Below, in pieces: positions 47,726 through 55,801 of a stretch of DNA of 64,000 nucleotides. Under the pieces are notes generated by a model. It was not told the DNA's origin, ran no database searches, and worked only from the letters and a program-made list of their open reading frames with translations. The stretch lies in the NCBI RefSeq assembly GCF_000317635.1, contig NC_019779.1, forward strand, positions 2,914,001-2,978,000. The letters run 5' to 3'. The stretch comes from Halothece sp. PCC 7418 (lineage in GTDB: Bacteria; Cyanobacteriota; Cyanobacteriia; Cyanobacteriales; Rubidibacteraceae). Both the position numbers and the translations under genes were made by a program. Position 1 is the first letter of the stretch, and each line of letters opens with the position of its first letter.

Positions 47726-47904
47726 TCATGAATGACACATTGGAGCTTTAGCTCCCTGTGTCCTCTTTTGATTGTGGAAGCAAAGCGTGTATCAATCCAG
47801 TCTTCAACTAGTTGGGTCATAGTTTTTCGTTTATACCTTGCGTATAGTCGTAGCTTTTCGATTCTAGAGACTTCTACTCGCATACTCAGTCTTTGCTTTT
47901 GCAT
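47692..47904 (-). CDS. ribbon-helix-helix DNA-binding protein of the TnpB element
   Basis: 70 residues from ATG 47904; a GTG two codons earlier is possible. Residues about 3-40 form a ribbon-helix-helix (CopG/MetJ-like) fold: QRLSMRVEVSRIEKLRLYAR as strand and first helix, KRKTMTQLVEDWIDTRF as second. The tail (HRELKLQCVIHEGLCAEVS) is encoded by the left terminal hairpin, and its stop lies inside it. The gene is divergent from tnpB across 57 nt, so it could repress both promoters. This is an inference from fold and position. Confidence 0.7.
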   Translation of the reverse strand: MQKQRLSMRVEVSRIEKLRLYARYKRKTMTQLVEDWIDTRFASTIKRGHRELKLQCVIHEGLCAEVSSAP

Positions 47905-47961
47905 TGTCACCCGTTGGATTCATTTATGCTACAATAATTCTAACCGATTAAATGATATATC

Positions 47962-49254
47962 ATGTACGGATGCCAACAGGATCGAGTTAAATCTAATTCA
48001 AATATAATACCTGTCCTTGAACATATCTGCCTCACCGCCAACAATCTAACAAATTGTGGAATCTATTATGCCCGTCAAACTTTCTTTAATGAAAGTCGGA
48101 TCATTGGAAAATATGAACCAGAAGAAGTCCTAAAACAACAAGTTAACTTCAAAGCCCTCTACTCTCAATGCGCTCAACAGGTTCTTAGAAGCGTCGCAGA
48201 ATCTTTTAAGTCCTATAAGGGTTTGAGAAAAGCCTTTTTTAAGGGAGAAATTAGTAATCATCCTAAACTTCCCAATTATAGAAATAAAGGAGGAATGGCG
48301 GTTGCTTCCTACCCAAAACAAGCTCTGAAGTTAAAGAGTGGTCAAGTTAGAGTTCCTTTAGGGAAAACAATTAAAGCATGGTTTGGTCTCTCAGAATTTT
48401 TTGTTCCTTTTCCTTCTAATTTAGAATGGGAGAGCATTAAAGAGTTAAGAATCCTTCCTAGAAACCGAGAGTTTTATATCGAATGGGTGTATGAAAGACC
48501 TGAAGTCAAAACTACAGTTAATTCTACCGAAGCACTAGGGGTTGATCCAGGTTTGGATAATTGGTTAACTTGTGTTTCCACCATTGGAGAGTCTTTCATC
48601 ATTGATGGGAAAAAAGTTAAATCTCTAAATCAAAATTATCACCGTCGAGTCTCTTCTCTCAAGAAAGGAAAGCCTCAAGGTTATTGGGATGGTGAGTTAG
48701 CGAGAATCACAGAAAAAAGAAATCGTCAAATTAGAGATGCTGTAAATAAAGCGGCGAAAATGGTTGTTAACTACTGTCTTAATAAGGATATAGGGATCAT
48801 CGTTTTCGGTTGGAATAAAGGTCAGCGTCAAGGAGTCAATATAGGGAAGAAAAACAATCAGAACTTTGTCCAGATTCCCACTGCTAAATTAAAAAATCGG
48901 ATTCAGCAGTTAGCAAAGGAACACGGTATTGAGTTTGTAGAAACTGAAGAATCTTATACCTCAAAAGCCTCTTTTCTAGATCGTGATTTGCTACCGACCT
49001 TCGGTGAAAAACCCGAAAGGTGGCAACCGTCAGGAAAGCGAGTAACGAGAGGATGCTATCAAGATTCTCAGGGAAGAATCGTTAATGCTGATGCCCAAGC
49101 CGCGGCAAACATTCTGAGAAAAGTAGAGATACAGCTAGGCTTAGTCCTAGCCAAGGTCAGTAGAGCAGCTTTGAACCTGCCCCAGAGATTTTATCTTTGG
49201 AACTCCAAACGAAAAGCGCGAAGCATTATGGCTTTAGGAGGGGCTGTGTGCTGA
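47962..49254 (+). CDS. tnpB: TnpB RNA-guided nuclease family protein, no zinc ribbon
   Basis: 430 residues, cyanobacterial MYGCQQ-type TnpB. The RuvC triad is present: D in ALGVDPGLDNWLT (about residue 194), E in EFVETEESYTSKAS (about 329) and D in IVNADAQAAANIL (about 376). The usual CxxC...CxxC zinc ribbon between E and the last D is missing and is replaced by FLDRDLLPTFGEKPERWQPS. TnpB proteins use an omega RNA made from the 3' end of the gene and its flank; here the stop codon lies inside the right terminal hairpin. The ORF looks intact. Nuclease activity is inferred. Confidence 0.88.
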   Translation: MYGCQQDRVKSNSNIIPVLEHICLTANNLTNCGIYYARQTFFNESRIIGKYEPEEVLKQQVNFKALYSQCAQQVLRSVAESFKSYKGLRKAFFKGEISNHPKLPNYRNKGGMAVASYPKQALKLKSGQVRVPLGKTIKAWFGLSEFFVPFPSNLEWESIKELRILPRNREFYIEWVYERPEVKTTVNSTEALGVDPGLDNWLTCVSTIGESFIIDGKKVKSLNQNYHRRVSSLKKGKPQGYWDGELARITEKRNRQIRDAVNKAAKMVVNYCLNKDIGIIVFGWNKGQRQGVNIGKKNNQNFVQIPTAKLKNRIQQLAKEHGIEFVETEESYTSKASFLDRDLLPTFGEKPERWQPSGKRVTRGCYQDSQGRIVNADAQAAANILRKVEIQLGLVLAKVSRAALNLPQRFYLWNSKRKARSIMALGGAVC

Positions 49255-49280
49255 ATTCATTTCAGCACCCTGAAAGCCCC
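49240..49280 (+). repeat. 41-nt terminal hairpin, right copy
   Basis: GGGGCT / AGCCCC outer stem and GTGCTGAA / TTCAGCAC tip, loop TTCAT. It contains the tnpB stop codon and would lie within an omega RNA. It is the inverted partner of 47685-47725. Confidence 0.8.
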
Positions 49281-49394
49281 GTCTATCATGCGAAGCAACG
49301 TTTGGAATCCACGCGATTTTAATCCGTGGAGAGTTCAAATGAGGATTGAAATGAGTAGAAGTTAGGGTTTGCTATACTATTTGAGCGTTGATTC

Positions 49395-50252
49395 ATGGGA
49401 TTGGCAAAGGATATGCTAATTAGTATTCGTGGCGTTGATCATTATTATGAATGGGTTTGTCAGCCCAGTGCGGGAGAGAAAAAACCTGTCTTAGTCTTTA
49501 TACATGGTTGGGGCGGATCAGGACGATATTGGAAAAGCACCGCTACCGCACTCAGCGATCAATTTGATTGCTTAGTTTATGATATTAGGGGGTTTGGTCG
49601 ATCGCGCTTACCTGAAACTCATTCTACTTCCTTTGATATGGAAGAATATGCGGAAGATTTAGTCCTTCTTTTAGACCAATTAAACCTAGAAAAAGTTTAT
49701 CTCAATGCTCATTCTATGGGTGCATCCTTAGCGACTTTATTTATTGCTCGTTATCCTGAAAAAGTCGAAAAAGCAATTCTCACCTGTAGTGGCATTTTTA
49801 ACTATAATCCCATCACGTTTAAACTCTTTCATTTTGCTGGCACGTATGTGGTTAAACTCCGCTTTAATTGGTTATCCAAACTGCCAACAATGGATCGATT
49901 ATTTACCGCCAGATTTCTCCATCGTCCCATTCCCGCAGCCGAAAGAAAAGCCTTTTTAGAAGACTATTTATTAGCAGATGAAGCAGCAGCAGCAGGAACA
50001 ATCTACACTGCGGTTAGTAAACACGCTGCAACAGTTATGCCTGATGCGTTTGCCCAAGTTTCTGTTCCCATCTTACTCGTTGCTGGCGAAAAAGATATTA
50101 TTATTCCTACCCGTTTAGCTCAACAAGCAGCCAGTCTCAACCGCGAGAAAATTGAGTATTTTGAGTTACCAAAAACGGCTCATTTCCCGATGCTAGAAGA
50201 TGCTCCCAATTATTTAGATAAAGTCCGAACCTTTTTCAGCAGTCCTTATTAA
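49395..50252 (+). CDS. alpha/beta-fold hydrolase
   Basis: 285 residues. The catalytic triad is visible: nucleophile Ser in LNAHSMGASLATL, Asp in VAGEKDIIIPTRL, and His in PKTAHFPMLEDAP. The oxyanion motif is FIHGWGGSGRYW. This is a single-domain soluble esterase/hydrolase of unknown substrate. ATG 49395 lacks a good ribosome-binding site; ATG 49413 is an alternative. It lies just right of the TnpB element and is followed 17 nt later by a PhzF-family gene. Confidence 0.87.
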   Translation: MGLAKDMLISIRGVDHYYEWVCQPSAGEKKPVLVFIHGWGGSGRYWKSTATALSDQFDCLVYDIRGFGRSRLPETHSTSFDMEEYAEDLVLLLDQLNLEKVYLNAHSMGASLATLFIARYPEKVEKAILTCSGIFNYNPITFKLFHFAGTYVVKLRFNWLSKLPTMDRLFTARFLHRPIPAAERKAFLEDYLLADEAAAAGTIYTAVSKHAATVMPDAFAQVSVPILLVAGEKDIIIPTRLAQQAASLNREKIEYFELPKTAHFPMLEDAPNYLDKVRTFFSSPY

Positions 50253-50269
50253 TTCTGACCCTCTCCTAT

Positions 50270-51160
50270 ATGAATTATCCGTTTTATATTGTTGATGTTT
50301 TTGCCATTGATCGCTATACGGGAAACCAATTAGCGGTTTTTCCAGAAGCCAGTCAAATGCGCGATCGCGCGATGCAAGAATTAGCAAAAGAAATCAATTT
50401 CTCGGAAACAACTTTTATCACCCGTTCTGCTGATTCTGATAATAGTTACGATGTCCGCATTTTTACGCCAAATCAAGAGCTTCCCTTTGCAGGTCATCCC
50501 ACTTTAGGAACAGCTTATATTATCCGAGAAACCTTAATGTCTTCCTCGGAAAAAGAAAGGTTTAATCAAGTGACACTTAACTTAAAAGCAGGGAAAATTC
50601 CAGTCACTTGGGAAACCACAGCAAAAGGAGAAGAAGTCCTCTGGATGCAACAAAACGCTCCCCAGTTTGGTGAGATAGTTTCTCCTGATCAGATCGCACC
50701 TGTTTTAAACATTTCTGAAGCAGAAATTGACTCTAATTTTCCCATTCAAGAAGTTTCAACGGGACTAGAATTTTTAATTGTTCCTGTTAAAAGTCTAGCC
50801 ACATTAAAGAAGATTCAAGTTAATTTAGAAGCCTATTATCAACTGATTGCATCCTTACAAGCGAAAAGTCTTTTTGTTTTTTGTCCTGAAACCCATTCCC
50901 CTGAAAATGATTTGTGTGCGCGAATGTTTTCCGATTATTTAGGTGTTCCCGAAGACCCAGCAACGGGAAGTGCGAATGGTTGCTTAGCTGCTTATCTAGT
51001 AAAACAGAACTTTTTTTCTAATGAAGAAAACATGAGACAAGTGAGAGTAGAACAAGGATATGAAATCAACCGTCCTTCTCTCCTTTTATTAAAAACAAAT
51101 AGCGATCAGATCCAAGTGGGAGGACAAGTAAAAACGATCGCGCAAGGTCATTTTTTATGA
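50270..51160 (+). CDS. PhzF family isomerase-like protein
   Basis: 296 residues, two similar halves. Motifs of PhzF: YIVDVFAIDRYTGNQLAVF, the catalytic Glu in NFSETTFIT, ELPFAGHPTLGTA and EDPATGSANGCLAAYL. PhzF itself isomerises a phenazine precursor, but most homologues act on other small molecules. No phenazine genes are nearby, so the name should not imply that pathway. Start ATG 50270 is 17 nt after the hydrolase stop; likely one transcript. Confidence 0.88.
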   Translation: MNYPFYIVDVFAIDRYTGNQLAVFPEASQMRDRAMQELAKEINFSETTFITRSADSDNSYDVRIFTPNQELPFAGHPTLGTAYIIRETLMSSSEKERFNQVTLNLKAGKIPVTWETTAKGEEVLWMQQNAPQFGEIVSPDQIAPVLNISEAEIDSNFPIQEVSTGLEFLIVPVKSLATLKKIQVNLEAYYQLIASLQAKSLFVFCPETHSPENDLCARMFSDYLGVPEDPATGSANGCLAAYLVKQNFFSNEENMRQVRVEQGYEINRPSLLLLKTNSDQIQVGGQVKTIAQGHFL

Positions 51161-51170
51161 TTTTGTGATC

Positions 51171-51235
51171 TGTTATAGTAATCCTAAATCAATTGCAAAT
51201 TATCCCCCTAGCCCCCCTTTGTAAGGCGAGAAAGG
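51171..51235. repeat. second copy (left part) of the MITE-like repeat
   Basis: TGTTATAGTAATCCTAAAT followed by a C-rich stretch (CCCCCTAGCCCCCC) parallels 5155-5203. The right half seems lost, and the DUF3288 stop follows directly. Confidence 0.45.
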
Positions 51236-51237
51236 AA

Positions 51238-51513
51238 TCAACTCCAATCTTCTTCTTCCATTCCGCCAGCATTATAAACTCTTCTTTTTTGATGGATTTC
51301 CCGAGTTTTTTCAAATAAGGCTTCTTCTGTTAACTCCCATTGCTGTAGGAGTAAATCTAAATCTTTTTGTAAGGACTTCGCCCCAGGAAAATTTTTATAA
51401 CGAATGCGTAAACGGGCAAGTTCTGCTAAATTATGATCAGTGATTGCTTCTTGAAAAAGCTGTTCAAGAATTTCTCGGTCTTGTTTTTCTCGGGGATGTT
51501 TTTGTTCTGGCAT
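51238..51513 (-). CDS. DUF3288 family protein
   Basis: 91 residues, helical, cytoplasmic. The family pattern is clear: HPREKQDREILEQLF, LAELARLRIRYKNFPGAKSL, QQWELTEEALFEKTREIHQ and the final EEEDWS. It is cyanobacteria-specific and of unknown function. It converges on the PhzF gene, separated by a repeat. Confidence 0.8.
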   Translation of the reverse strand: MPEQKHPREKQDREILEQLFQEAITDHNLAELARLRIRYKNFPGAKSLQKDLDLLLQQWELTEEALFEKTREIHQKRRVYNAGGMEEEDWS

Positions 51514-51596
51514 TTGACTGATCTTTTGAGAGTGGGTTTGAGTATTTCAATTAAAAGTTTATCTAAGAAACAGCAAAATTACTAGAGTAATTAATT

Positions 51597-52463
51597 ATGT
51601 CTAACTGTGGTTTATTTGTGGGAATAACAACCCTCGATTTAATTTATCTCGCCCCACATCTTCCAGAAGCCAATGAAAAATTAAGTGCAGTAGATAGTAC
51701 CCTTTCTGCTGGGGGACCTGCTACAAACGCTAGTGTTGCTTTTAGTTATTTAGGGAATCATTCGCGACTCTTATCTGTGTTAGGAAATCATCCCATTACG
51801 AATTTAATTAAAGCCGATTTAGACCAGCAGCAAATTGAACATCAAGACTTACAACCGAACTGGAACGAAACGCCACCCACATCTTCAATTATTGTAACTG
51901 AAACGAGCGGCGATCGCGCGGTTATTTCTCTCAATGCAGTTCGTTGTCAAGCTGAAGCTAATCAAATTCCTCATCATATTTTATCAGGAGTTGATTTAGT
52001 TTTAATTGATGGTCATCAGATGGCGGTGAGTGCGATTATCGCGCAACAAGCCCAAGCCAAAAAGATTCCCGTTGTGGTCGATGGAGGAAGCTGGAAAACA
52101 GGATTTGAAACGGTTTTACCTGATACTAATTATGCTATTTGTTCGGCTAATTTTTACCCGCCCAACTGTCAAAATCAAGGGGATGTTTTTGACTATCTAA
52201 AAGAGATTGGTGTCTCTTATGCTGCAATTACGCAAGGAGAAAAACCGATTCTTTATCAAACCCCAGAAAGCCAAGGAGAAATCCCAGTCCCAAAAATTTC
52301 TGCGGTTGATACTTTAGGCGCAGGAGATATTTTTCATGGGGCATTTTGTCACTATATTTTACAAGAAAACTTCGAGAGCGCGATCGCGTCTGCTTCCAAA
52401 ATTGCAGCCCAAGCCTGTCAATCATTTGGGACAAGAAATTGGATGAAAACGAAGCAAAATTAG
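51597..52463 (+). CDS. PfkB-family sugar kinase
   Basis: 288 residues, ribokinase fold. The two PfkB signatures are GGPATNASVAFSYLGNHS near residue 40 and the ATP/catalytic motif VDTLGAGDIFHGAF near 240 with the catalytic Asp. It starts directly with the first strand (CGLFVGITTLDLIYLAPHLP). The substrate (a sugar, nucleoside or adduct) cannot be told. An upstream gene on the other strand (DUF3288) is divergent. Confidence 0.85.
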   Translation: MSNCGLFVGITTLDLIYLAPHLPEANEKLSAVDSTLSAGGPATNASVAFSYLGNHSRLLSVLGNHPITNLIKADLDQQQIEHQDLQPNWNETPPTSSIIVTETSGDRAVISLNAVRCQAEANQIPHHILSGVDLVLIDGHQMAVSAIIAQQAQAKKIPVVVDGGSWKTGFETVLPDTNYAICSANFYPPNCQNQGDVFDYLKEIGVSYAAITQGEKPILYQTPESQGEIPVPKISAVDTLGAGDIFHGAFCHYILQENFESAIASASKIAAQACQSFGTRNWMKTKQN

Positions 52464-52486
52464 CCTTTAACTGACGTGAGCGGGAA

Positions 52487-52516
52487 TTCCCCCACCTCAA
52501 CGAAGTAGGTGGGGAA
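52487..52516. terminator. hairpin between convergent genes
   Basis: TTCCCCCACCT / AGGTGGGGAA stem with one bulged C and a 9-nt loop. It sits between the PfkB and DUF2256 stops and has no T-run on the plus strand. Confidence 0.45.
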
Positions 52517-52523
52517 GATCGAT

Positions 52524-52673
52524 CTATACTTTCCCTTTGTTTCGTCGGCAGCGTTGAGAGCAATATTTCACCTCATCCCAACAATCAGCCCATTTTTTGC
52601 GCCAAGTAAACGGACGACCGCAGACAACACAAGTTTTTGTGGGTAAATCAGATTTTTTGCGTTGACGTGCCAT
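52524..52673 (-). CDS. DUF2256 small zinc-finger-like protein
   Basis: 49 residues, found by reading the minus strand. Four cysteines make a zinc-ribbon: [10 protein letters not shown] and [10 protein letters not shown], with [13 protein letters not shown] between. This is the DUF2256 pattern. The protein is strongly basic at both ends, so nucleic-acid binding is possible. Function is not established. Confidence 0.8.
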   Translation of the reverse strand: MARQRKKSDLPTKTCVVCGRPFTWRKKWADCWDEVKYCSQRCRRNKGKV

Positions 52674-52820
52674 AGCGATTACTTAATTAATGCTGTTCAT
52701 CAATCGAACCTTGCAAAGATGCTTATTGACAAGGAGAGCATATCAGTCCCAATTGCCGTTACGATCAGTTTAAATAGATTGATCAAAAGTTAACCCGTTG
52801 AAATCAAAAACGAGCCAGCA

Positions 52821-53882
52821 ATGACAGATACCAATACAATTTTAGAAGCACTGCGCCCAGTTCAAGATCCAGAACTGCAAAAAAGTCTGGTAGAACTGAA
52901 CATGATCCGCAATATTAACCTAGATAATGGAGCATTGAGTTTTACCCTCGTTTTAACGACTCCCGCTTGTCCGCTCAAAGAAATGATTGTGGATGATTGT
53001 AAAAAAGCAGTGCAGGATTTACCTGGAATAGAAAGCGTGGAGGTGGATGTCACTTCAGAAACCCCGCAACAGAAGTCGCTTCCTGATCGAGAAGCCGTGC
53101 CTGGAGTGAAAAATATTGTTGCTGTTTCTAGCGGTAAAGGCGGTGTTGGGAAAAGTTCCGTTGCGGTGAATGTAGCCGTGTCTCTAGCGCAGACAGGAGC
53201 AAAAGTGGGTTTGCTCGATGCCGATATTTATGGCCCCAATGCGCCGAGTATGCTGGGGTTAGCAGAAGCAAAAGTGCGAGTGCAAGAATCGCCCCAAGGA
53301 GAAGTGTTAGAGCCAGCGTTTAATCATGGGGTGAAGTTAGTCTCTATGGGATTTTTGATTGACCCTGATCAGCCTGTGGTTTGGCGCGGGCCCATGCTTA
53401 ACGGCATTATTCGTCAGTTTCTCTATCAAGTGAATTGGGGCGAGTTAGATTACTTAGTGGTGGATTTACCCCCCGGTACAGGCGATGCACAATTGACCCT
53501 CGCGCAAGCGGTTCCCATGTCTGGTGCAGTAATTGTTACGACCCCTCAAGATGTCTCGTTAATGGATGCACGAAGAGGGCTAAAAATGTTTGAGCAACTG
53601 AATGTGAATGTGTTAGGGCTGGTGGAGAATATGAGTTATTTTATCCCCCCCGATATGCCTGATCGTCGCTATGATTTATTTGGCTCTGGTGGCGGTGAGA
53701 AAGCAGCTAAAGAACTGAATGTGCCTTTAATTGGCTGTATTCCTTTAGAGATTTCTTTGCGAGAAGGGGGCGATCGCGGAATTCCCATTGTGATTTCCCA
53801 TCCCAACTCCGCATCGGCCCAAGCTCTGCGCGCGATCGCGCAACAAGTGGCTGCTAAAATTTCTGTGGTCGCTTTAACCTAA
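52821..53882 (+). CDS. Mrp/ApbC-type P-loop ATPase, Fe-S carrier family
   Basis: 353 residues. An N-terminal MIP18/DUF59 domain (about residues 5-75, ALRPVQDPELQKSLVELNMI) is followed by an ATPase with deviant Walker A SSGKGGVGKSSVAVN, VDLPPGTGDAQLTL and VENMSYF. The usual CxxC that binds the 4Fe-4S cluster is replaced: the chain reads SYFIPPDMPDRRYDLFG. Cyanobacterial Mrp proteins commonly lack this pair, so any cluster transfer must use other residues. Cytoplasmic. rodA follows 10 nt later. Confidence 0.9.
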   Translation: MTDTNTILEALRPVQDPELQKSLVELNMIRNINLDNGALSFTLVLTTPACPLKEMIVDDCKKAVQDLPGIESVEVDVTSETPQQKSLPDREAVPGVKNIVAVSSGKGGVGKSSVAVNVAVSLAQTGAKVGLLDADIYGPNAPSMLGLAEAKVRVQESPQGEVLEPAFNHGVKLVSMGFLIDPDQPVVWRGPMLNGIIRQFLYQVNWGELDYLVVDLPPGTGDAQLTLAQAVPMSGAVIVTTPQDVSLMDARRGLKMFEQLNVNVLGLVENMSYFIPPDMPDRRYDLFGSGGGEKAAKELNVPLIGCIPLEISLREGGDRGIPIVISHPNSASAQALRAIAQQVAAKISVVALT

Positions 53883-53892
53883 TCCCTCAACC

Positions 53893-55152
53893 ATGGCTCA
53901 GCAGTCTCTCAAAAAGTTCAGTTTGCGGCAGTTAATCAGCCCTTGGCTGGAAATGGACTGGTTTTTACTTTTCCTCATTATGGGAATTACCTTCTGGGGT
54001 GGCTTAATGATTGCCAGTACGCAACTCAACGAAAGCAGCAATAATGCCCTACAGCACTGGGTCATGGGAGGAATTGGCGTGGCAATTGTTCTTTTCCTTG
54101 CTCGTTGGCGTTATGAAAAACTCTTGTCTTACGTCTGGGTGGTCTATGGCTTCACCAATCTCTCCTTGCTTGCGGTTTTGGTCATTGGCGTTGCTGCAAA
54201 AGGGGCGCAACGGTGGATCACCATCGGTGGGTTTAATTTACAGCCCTCGGAATTTGCCAAATTGGGAGTTATTATCACTCTGGCAGCCATCCTCCATCGT
54301 CGTCCCGCCGAGACCTTACCAGCAATGTTGCGAGCGTTACTGGTGGTGGCTGTGCCTTGGGGATTGGTCTTTTTACAACCCGATTTAGGAACATCCTTAG
54401 TCTTTGGCGCGATCGCGCTGGGAATGCTGTATTGGGCGAATGCGAATTTCGGTTGGTTGCTACTGTTAGTCTCTCCTGCGGTCGCTGCTCTCTTATTTAA
54501 TCTCTATATTCCCGCGTGGCTGGGTTGGGCGGGATTGATGTTTGTGATTGCCTGGCGCACCTTACCTGGCGGATTATTATCGGGATGTGGCGCGATCGCG
54601 CTCAATTTTATCTCTGGGGGCTTAGGAAACTTATTTTGGAACTTACTCAAAGATTACCAAAAAGACCGTCTGATCCTCTTTTTAGACCCGAATCAAGACC
54701 CCCTTGGCGGAGGCTATCATTTAATTCAATCCCGCATCGCGATCGGAGCCGGGGAACTTTGGGGACGAGGACTGCATCAAGGAACACAAACCCAACTCGA
54801 TTTTATTCCCGAACAGCATACCGACTTTATTTTTAGTGCAGTCGGGGAAGAATTAGGGTTTATGGGTAGTTTTGGGCTGGTGCTGGCGTTTTGGCTGGTT
54901 TGTGTGCGCTTACTGGTGATTGCGCTGAAGGCAAAAGATAATTTTGGCTCTCTGCTCGCGATCGGAGTTCTTTCTATGATTATCTTTCAAGTCCTTGTTA
55001 ACATTGGGATGACGATTGGACTAGCTCCTGTAACAGGACTCCCACTTCCCTGGATGAGTTATGGTCGCTCTGCGATTTTAATGAATTTTATGGCGATCGG
55101 TTTAGTAGAATCAGTGGCAAACTACAAACAACGGACAACCTTTTTTAGCTAG
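53893..55152 (+). CDS. rodA: rod-shape SEDS glycosyltransferase RodA
   Basis: 419 residues, about ten membrane helices. SEDS-family landmarks are GAQRWITIGGFNLQPSEFAKL (with the conserved QPSEF), VFLQPDLGTSLVF, and the C-terminal LPLPWMSYGRSAILMNF. RodA polymerises peptidoglycan strands for lateral wall growth together with a class B PBP. The length and IGGFNLQPSE pattern favour RodA over FtsW. It follows the Mrp gene by 10 nt. The HIP1 octamer appears inside several alanine codons (FGAIALG, CGAIALN). Confidence 0.9.
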   Translation: MAQQSLKKFSLRQLISPWLEMDWFLLFLIMGITFWGGLMIASTQLNESSNNALQHWVMGGIGVAIVLFLARWRYEKLLSYVWVVYGFTNLSLLAVLVIGVAAKGAQRWITIGGFNLQPSEFAKLGVIITLAAILHRRPAETLPAMLRALLVVAVPWGLVFLQPDLGTSLVFGAIALGMLYWANANFGWLLLLVSPAVAALLFNLYIPAWLGWAGLMFVIAWRTLPGGLLSGCGAIALNFISGGLGNLFWNLLKDYQKDRLILFLDPNQDPLGGGYHLIQSRIAIGAGELWGRGLHQGTQTQLDFIPEQHTDFIFSAVGEELGFMGSFGLVLAFWLVCVRLLVIALKAKDNFGSLLAIGVLSMIIFQVLVNIGMTIGLAPVTGLPLPWMSYGRSAILMNFMAIGLVESVANYKQRTTFFS

Positions 55153-55191
55153 TCAGATGATCCGCAATCAACGGCTTGCGCTTGCGATTAA

Positions 55192-55216
55192 CCCCCTTTC
55201 GCCGTCAAAATGGGGG
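55192..55216 (+). terminator. possible terminator of rodA
   Basis: CCCCC / GGGGG hairpin with partial TTT / AAA extension, downstream of rodA; no T-run after it. It could instead be a dispersed C-rich repeat. Confidence 0.3.
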
Positions 55217-55273
55217 AAAGAAACAATCGACTAACTTAAACTCAGGTTACGTTTAACTTTTTCAACTCCAACA

Positions 55274-55801
55274 ATGGCAGCAACCGATCCTTCCACTGCT
55301 ATCTCAAAACGATTCGCTGATAGTTATTATGGGCGTTTAGGATTGCATCCTTCCGCCTCGGCTTTAGAAATTCGACGAGCTTATCGAGAACTGAGTAAAC
55401 AGTACCATCCAGACACCACCGAATTACCCCAAGATGTGGCAAAAGCAAAATTTCAAGCCCTCAATGAAGCCTATGCGACCTTGAGTAACCCCCAACTCCG
55501 CGCCCTCTACGATCATCAAATTGGTTATTCTCGCTTAAACGTGATCCAATCGCCACTTCACTTTCAGGCGCGTGAGAAAAGTCCTCGTAAAATAGTAGAT
55601 AGCGCTTATCTCGACAGCAGCGATCGCCCCCTTTCTTCTGGGGAAATTTTTGTCTTACTCATTCTAGGCGTGACCTTCCTCGGTTGTATCCTCTTAGTAA
55701 TTATCATTGGTCTTACTCGTGGCGAAGGTGCGTTTCGAGTGCCTCAAATTTCTGAAACCTCGACTCTGATTAAACCTTACTTATCTTTACTCAACTTATG
55801 A
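55274..55801 (+). CDS. J-domain protein with membrane anchor
   Basis: 175 residues. An N-terminal J domain (about residues 17-85) holds the HPD motif in RELSKQYHPDTTELP and AKFQALNEAYATLSNPQ, so it should call on an Hsp70 (DnaK). After a linker comes one membrane helix near the C-terminus (FVLLILGVTFLGCILLVIII). No zinc finger or substrate domain, so it is a class III J-protein tied to a membrane. It overlaps the next gene by 4 nt (ATGA). Confidence 0.88.
   Translation: MAATDPSTAISKRFADSYYGRLGLHPSASALEIRRAYRELSKQYHPDTTELPQDVAKAKFQALNEAYATLSNPQLRALYDHQIGYSRLNVIQSPLHFQAREKSPRKIVDSAYLDSSDRPLSSGEIFVLLILGVTFLGCILLVIIIGLTRGEGAFRVPQISETSTLIKPYLSLLNL

Larger units (their letters stand above)
47657..49329 (+). 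mobile_element. TnpB-only IS200/IS605-type element with RHH gene
   Basis: A tnpB gene (+) and a small ribbon-helix-helix gene (-) diverge from a 57-nt centre. Each ends in a related 41-nt hairpin. Outside these, a 21-nt hairpin at the left (47662-47682, CCCTCGATTT / AAATTGAGGG) and one at the right (49309-49329, CCACG...CGTGG) lie in direct orientation, as expected for IS200/IS605 ends. No Y1 transposase gene is present, so it is non-autonomous or IS1341-like. The true ends may lie a few bases further out (for example TTAC at 47640-47643 and GAGTTCAA at 49331-49338); this is a guess. It sits between the histidine kinase and a hydrolase gene. Confidence 0.75.

Noticed and set aside
50270-51160. 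Phenazine biosynthesis
   Set aside because: Only a PhzF homologue is present; no other phz genes.
52228-52563. 111-codon minus-strand open frame across the PfkB 3' end
   Set aside because: Overlaps a clear kinase gene and has no recognisable content; the real small gene on that strand is 52524-52673 in a different frame.
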